Below the pieces are notes generated by a model. That model was not told the origin of the DNA and ran no database searches. It saw nothing but the letters and a program-made list of their open reading frames with translations. From Oegoconia quadripuncta (taxonomy: Eukaryota; Arthropoda; Insecta; Lepidoptera; Autostichidae), in NCBI GenBank assembly GCA_949316235.1, contig OX438744.1:3038001-3102000 (forward strand): a stretch of DNA of 64,000 nucleotides, given 5' to 3'. A program made the position numbers and the translations under genes. Position 1 is the stretch's first letter; the number at the start of each line of letters is the position of its first letter. Positions 59,461 through 64,000 of the stretch are shown in pieces.

Positions 59461-59813
59461 TTAAATTATTATAATCTGAACCGACATCTCACTGTGCAGA
59501 TGATACAAGTAGCTGAAATAGTGACCCAAGTAGTCCAGCACTAGTAAGTAGCATGACAGATGCGATAATCGTATATGTCGCGCGAAATAATATTTGTCCT
59601 CCTCGTTCGCTTGGGCGAAATATACAACTATAGAACTCTCACTCCTATATCGCACGCGACAAACGACGTTATGCTACGGGGGCTGGAATGCGTGGGAGTG
59701 GCATACAACGTGCAAATCCTAAGTAGGAAATTCAAAAGTTCCATCGCGTCTGGGCTCGTATTCTAAATGATTTAGATTCAAATTTAAAAGAGACTCAGTA
59801 AAATATGATTTTG
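59461..59813. other. no gene or recognised repeat seen
   Basis: Two opposing chance frames (59461-59655 and 59575-59766). No motif. Confidence 0.35.
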
Positions 59814-59998
59814 TTTTTTTTTTATTAAAAACTGGTTTCGCGTTTGACCACAGTCTCACCTGATGGAAAGTGACGATGTAGCCGAAGATGTATCACGCGC
59901 ACCCAGTAAATGCCTATTCTCTCTAGACTTGAAGACGTTGTAAGTGTCGGGAAAAACCGACGCGAGCAGCGAGTTCCATACCTTAGCAGTCCGCATTA
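59814..59998 (-). mobile_element. LINE J2-related 3' end with RT protein tail (minus)
   Basis: The minus strand reads MRTAKVWNSLLASVFPDTYN, then FKSRENRHLLGARDTSS in near-continuous frame, and ends in caaacgcgaaaccagttttt and A-run. Closely related to 57950-58080. Confidence 0.8.
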
Positions 59999-60228
59999 TA
60001 AATGATGATGTTGTAGTAAATCCTACAAAATGTGTGTTTGGTAAGCCTGAGGTCGAATTTCTCGGCTACATGGTGTCCGCAGAAGGTACACGCCCCCTTC
60101 CTTGTACAGTCGAAGCGATACGTGCGTACCCTCTCCCCGATACGGCGAAGAAGCTGCGGCAATTGCTTATTATGTTGAACTTTCATAGACGGAACGCAAC
60201 AGCTCATCAACAACCTATTGCAGGGTAA
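59999..60228 (+). pseudogene. fragment of a second Ty3/gypsy pol gene (RT C-terminal part)
   Basis: The plus frame has NPTKCVFGKPEVEFLGYMVS, AEGTRPLPCTVEAIRAYPLP and LRQLLIMLNFHRRN, the well-conserved stretch following the YxDD region of gypsy reverse transcriptase (thumb and connection). The sequence differs from the intact element at 36251-43387, so this is another family. It is cut at both ends and fused to a LINE fragment at the left. Confidence 0.88.
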
Positions 60229-60469
60229 TGTTAAAGGTAAAAGGCCAATTCAATGGACGCCTCGTACAATTAAAGACACATGCAATTAAAAAGCATTTTT
60301 GTGTTTCTGTAAAACCATTCGTAATTTGAATCTTTCCACTACCGATGGTCGATCCATTTAGAGTAAAGGCGGTTCGGGCTGGAATAGCTCATACCTTACT
60401 CAACATTCTGTAGGCACAATGCACTCATGAGTCCAAATGCGGAAACTGGAGCCCACCAACAAGAACCGA

Positions 60470-60590
60470 CGGATTTCTCTCTCTTCAATTTAAGAGCAAT
60501 GCTCTTGTCGGTGGAGTCCTTTCCACATTTCTCTAAATTCCGCCTTTCTTTGACTTCCTGATACGACACGGCATTTACTTTTTTCTTTAA
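60470..60590 (-). mobile_element. LINE F ORF fragment (minus), copy 2
   Basis: The minus strand encodes NAVSYQEVKERRNLEKCGKD then STDKSIALKLKRE, open across the whole piece. The same text, more decayed, is at 20131-20245. Confidence 0.65.
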
Positions 60591-61236
60591 CGGAATTACG
60601 ACTGACAAATTCGAAAGTAAGACAGGGAACGTAGATACAATGTACCTGCCTATACGTATGATATAAAGTGAATGGAACTCAGCGGACAAGGCATTCAGGC
60701 ACTACATCGCCTAGTTACTTAGTTGCCCCTAAGAGGGAAATGTAGCGACATTTACAACACATTTCTGAATTCGCAACTTTCGATATTCATGACTTTCTGA
60801 ACGCTAAACACCTGTTAACAAACCAATACAATTTTATAATTTTCTCAACCAATGATATCTATAACTATCCTGCTTGTCTGTTGCTGAAGTAGGTATAAAA
60901 CCTCTATACAAGGGTGTTTCTAGGAGTATAATGGAACGATTAAAACCATCTCGTCAGAAAACAAGAGTGCTTAGCAAAGAAAGCTATAAACAGGCGATAA
61001 TGACAGCGAAACCGTGTTAACAGGTACATCTGCTATTTTCGCCGAACTCTATCGACATGGCGCGTTGAAGGCTGCGCGTGAGTCAGCGATCCGGCTGCAA
61101 CCGGCTAGACGAGGCGCCCGCGCACCTACCACATGCAAGGAATTGCGTGTGACAACATGTTAGCGGTAGCGTCAGCAGCAATAATAGGTCTACATTAAAA
61201 ATACTTGTAATACTCCATCATGATTATCATCACATA
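60591..61236. other. no gene; GC-rich patch at 61035-61150
   Basis: 61035-61150 is GC- and CpG-rich (gaaggctgcgcgtgagtcag, gaggcgcccgcgcacctacc) in AT-rich surroundings. It has the look of a promoter or first exon, but no clear frame. If it belongs to the kinesin gene it would be far upstream on the minus strand. That is speculation. Confidence 0.3.
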
Positions 61237-61622
61237 TTAGGTCCTTACCTATGAAATTGGCGTTTTGTATGAAGAATTTCATTAAGACTGTTTTCTCCAT
61301 ACAAACTCCATGCAAATCCAAATTTTGCTAAACTTTGTGTGTATTATCGGATAACATTAAGTTAAGTATAGGCAGCGTTAATTTTTAAACGTTTCAGCAA
61401 ATCTAAGAAATGATTATGGGAAGCACATGAAAAGAGCTCTGTTAAAAACTTTCATATTATGTGATTTAGCCCAGAAATTAAAAAATATTTCATGTGAAAC
61501 CTTGAAATAATATTCCATATTCCAAATAAAAAACAAATTTGGATATAGCTTTGAAATTCGCAGGAATTGGTACATATGATTAACGAAGAAAAAAAACTCC
61601 AATTTCATAGGTAAAGACCCAA
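61237..61622 (-). mobile_element. TA-flanked MITE (ttgggtctttacc ends), copy 2
   Basis: Inverted relative to 33640-34084 with TA at 61235-61236 and 61623-61624. It shares ggtccttacctatgaaattg, gaagaatttcattaagactg, tttgtgtgtattatcggata and gattatgggaag. Shorter by about 60 bases near one end. Confidence 0.8.
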
Positions 61623-61639
61623 TATATTCTAGTCTAACA

Positions 61640-61850
61640 GTGTATACAAAATTTCGTACCGTGCTATTAACGATAGAGGAGATCCCTCTTGGGGAGACAA
61701 TCCGGGCTGCGGCATATCAGGTAATCGCGAAGATCAAAACTAACAGTTTAATCAAATTTAGTATCCGTGCTATTAACCGTTAAGGACTTCCCTTCGAGAG
61801 GAGGTGATCCTGGCTGCAGCATCAGTTCATGTCTAGCATATAAATGTATT
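61640..61850. repeat. two diverged direct repeats of about 107 bp
   Basis: accgtgctattaacgatagag (61660) and tccgtgctattaaccgttaa (61766) are each followed by a block with tcccttcgagagga or tccctcttggggaga and ggctg[c]ggcat or ggctgcagcat. Confidence 0.6.
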
Positions 61851-62532
61851 GTCATCAGAACTGAACGAGTATGCAAAATTTCAACTTTTTAGGTAAACAG
61901 GAAATGGTTCCAATTTTACTTTTAAATTTTGAAACGGACAACTTAAATACCATTACAAGTGATATAAACGCTCGTTAAAAAGGGCAGTTATAATTAGATC
62001 ACTTAACTATCAGCAAACTTGCCACACAGATATATTTTGATAACAATGTCTACAGATATGTAGGTTAGGAGGCATTCACCAAATAACAAACAGAAAGATA
62101 ACCGTGTCGCTATCTTAAAACAATATTTCTAAGAAGGTTTCTGAAAGCAGTCGTTAAACCAAGTCAGGTGGCCACTAGTATGCCTCAACAGTGGTGACGT
62201 GCTTGATGTGATGCTCCATAAAGACGTCACAGTAAGACAAACACACTTTGGCATTTAGGAATTACGTAGCACCAAATTGAGCGATCTGTTATACCCATAA
62301 TTAATACCGAGTAAAATGCTGACTCGTAACTTTCCTTCTAATAAAACTAGTTTACGCCACGCGGTCACAAGCAGTCTTTTCCTAGCACCTACACTGCGCG
62401 TGTCCAAGAATTTCGGGTCCTGAGACCGAGGCAATCTCGAATTTTTATAATAAACGGGTGTGTCGAATAAATTAGTTTTTTAAAAAAACCAAACGGGGTC
62501 CACCGCATAACAGATCGAACAACAAATTATTA
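61851..62532. other. no gene; small 5S-like SINE body fragment at 62145-62200
   Basis: gaaagcagtcgttaaaccaa then gtcaggtggccactagtatg resembles the body of the 5S-like SINE (compare 13905-13935). The rest is not recognised. Confidence 0.4.
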
Positions 62533-62660
62533 GCGATTGAATGCGAAACTGTAAACCCTGTCTATGTGTAGAGGTCGCGGGTTCGAGTCCCGCTAGCTTA
62601 CGTATGTATGATGAATGCGGACATACATGTATTTGAGATATGCATGTTGACATTTATATA
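62533..62660 (+). mobile_element. tRNA-headed SINE B relative, 5' part (plus), copy 1
   Basis: gcgattgaatgcgaaactgt, box B ggtcgcgggttcgagtcccg, ctagcttacgtatgtatgat and atgcggacatacatgtattt. Nearly the same text as 63569-63690. The distal part of SINE B is absent. Confidence 0.72.
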
Positions 62661-63078
62661 TTTTACAAGTGGGATGATTCCGGTATGGGCCCAAACTCGA
62701 CGCGACACCTCCGTGATCGAAAGCGGGCCGACATCCAACAGGTCTACGGTGTGTTCATTGCATAACAATAATTATTACAATAAAAATGGCACGGCAAACA
62801 TGCCCATAGCAGATTACAATCAAATCAGTAGGCGGCGTGTAAGTGGAGTAAATCATTTACATTTCTAATGTTGACTGGGTATCGGTTCGATGACGACTCG
62901 CTACAACAATAGAAACTTAATAAGACATCGGGTGACGACTAATTGAACTGACGCGTCGCATGTTTACATTGACGTAATAATGATTCCATTAAGTAGTACT
63001 ATTATGTATTCTGTGATTAAGTGTAGATAGTATGTATACAACTTGCGGTCGTTACGTAAAAAAATTTGCGCCCTAAAA
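62661..63078. other. no gene or recognised repeat seen
   Basis: 62690-62760 is somewhat GC-rich (actcgacgcgacacctccgt, gaaagcgggccgacatcc) with an 86-codon frame. No motif. Confidence 0.35.
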
Positions 63079-63568
63079 GTGCATGCAGCAGAAATGAGAG
63101 CCCTATGTATGGTATACCGAATTACACTACCCCGAAAAACGTTTGACCAAAGAACGTTTGATCGAAAGCCGAGTACATTGCGGAGTTGGTTACAATAAAA
63201 AATTTTAACGATGAACAAACTCCGCAATGTTCTCGGCTTTCGATCAAACATTCTTCGGTCAAACGTTTTGCGGGGTAGTGTAATTCGGTATACCATACGT
63301 AGGTCGAAATGAGAATGTTGAGATGGATGAGTGACGAGGATGGATAAAATAAGGAATGAGTATGTAAAGTGGCACTCGTGGCAGAAAAGTTGAAAAGAAA
63401 CCGTTTTAGCTTGGTATGGACATGTTATGAGCGATGAAACGCATGTTACTAAGAAAGTGATATGGATGTCGATAGTTGGAAAGGAAGATAAAGACCACGG
63501 AAGACAAGATGGATTGTGAGAAGGGTAATAAAAAGGGCGTGAATGATGAGGTAACGGCTGATAGAGGA
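63079..63568 (+). mobile_element. RTE-like LINE ORF2 fragment (plus), split by a MITE
   Basis: Before and after the insert the translation is AAEMR and then MLRWMSD, followed by decayed pieces such as RNRFSLVWTC-like text and KGVNDEVTADRGA. This is the region after RT of the same RTE-type family as 56120-56350. The MITE at 63100-63304 interrupts the GAAATGAGA codons. Several frameshifts are present. Confidence 0.82.
63100..63304. mobile_element. MITE with 9-bp target duplication (MULE-like)
   Basis: The inverted ends ccctatgtatggtataccga and, from the right, acctacgtatggtataccga continue attacactaccccg in both arms, then further pairing to about 85 bp with few mismatches. GAAATGAGA is duplicated at 63091-63099 and 63305-63313. 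Removing the insert and one duplicate restores an uninterrupted LINE reading. A 9-bp duplication fits Mutator-like elements. The superfamily is inferred from that length only. Confidence 0.88.
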
Positions 63569-63690
63569 GCGATTGTATTCGAAACTGTAAACTCTATGTG
63601 TAGAGGTCGCGGGTTTGAGTCCCGCTAGCGTACGTATGTATGATGAATGCGGACACACATGTATTTGAGATATGCATGTTGACATTTATA
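63569..63690 (+). mobile_element. tRNA-headed SINE B relative, 5' part (plus), copy 2
   Basis: gcgattgtattcgaaactgt, ggtcgcgggtttgagtcccg, ctagcgtacgtatgtatgat and gagatatgcatgttgacatt. Same limits as 62533-62660, so this shortened form may be its own subfamily. Confidence 0.72.
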
Positions 63691-64000
63691 GTGTGTATAT
63701 TTGGGTGTCCCAAACTTGTACAGGGATATATTTAGTATTATGATTTAGTTTTGGTAACGCGATTGGTCTCCAGGTCGCGCTCTGTATTTTATTTCTGTCG
63801 CGTTTCATGTGACACGCTGACCTATCACGATCACGACAACAATTTTATGTCTGCTTACGTCACGTCCAAATATACCATGGAAATTGATGGAATAGTGAGA
63901 CTATCGATTGCGGGCATGTTTACTTATTGAATAATGCATCACGGCCGTCTTATCTTAGTTACTACTATATTCTGTACCCAAAATAACAAAACGGAACACT
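63691..64000. other. no gene seen
   Basis: gggtgtcccaaacttgtacagg near 63703 resembles a mariner-type end, but no partner is in the window. The remainder is unrecognised. Confidence 0.35.

Overview
The window looks like nuclear DNA of an insect, most probably a moth or butterfly. It is AT-rich, has almost no open reading frames longer than 100 codons, and is packed with repeat families that I recognise as typical of Lepidoptera: two tRNA-headed SINE families, a 5S-rRNA-like SINE, truncated tails of RTE-like and Jockey/CR1-like LINEs, Helitrons with a hairpin-CTAG 3' end, and many small inverted-repeat elements. I see no bacterial operon structure, no rRNA operon and no CRISPR array. The species assignment is inference.

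Host genes. The one clear host coding piece is a 203-bp exon on the minus strand (26231-26433). It encodes the N-terminal Tudor-like region of a kinesin-13 (Klp10A/KIF2-like) microtubule depolymerase and has good splice sites at both ends. A 37-bp minus-strand micro-exon candidate at 4520-4556 has excellent splice sites and a compatible phase, so it may be the next exon of the same gene. If so, about 21.7 kb of the left half is a single intron. A GC-rich island at 23219-23345 could be another exon, but the strand is unclear. The motor domain is not in this window.

Mobile elements by region. 1-6.9 kb: a degenerate tandem array with twin hairpins, a LINE tail and two SINEs. 6957-10211: a Helitron with intact termini whose 5' coding part is replaced by minisatellites that run in frame into the Walker A motif of a frameshifted helicase. 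11.1-12.4 kb: a SINE and a Tc1/mariner-type fold-back element. 13-35 kb: scattered SINEs, LINE tails, MITEs and hairpins around the kinesin exon. 36251-43387: a complete Ty3/gypsy LTR retrotransposon on the minus strand. It has identical 336-bp LTRs and one 1683-codon Gag-Pol frame with an Arg/Ser-repeat N-terminus. 43.4-64 kb: a dense mosaic of LINE fragments, SINEs and MITEs. One MITE has a 9-bp target duplication and interrupts a LINE.

How the parts relate. SINE family A ends in a 3' tail closely resembling the tail of a LINE family also present here, which suggests that this LINE supplies the machinery that copies the SINE. The gypsy element is the only mobile element here with a full protein set. 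The Helitron, mariner and LINE copies are broken. Most of the window is best read as intron or intergenic DNA shaped by repeated insertion, inverted duplication and minisatellite growth.
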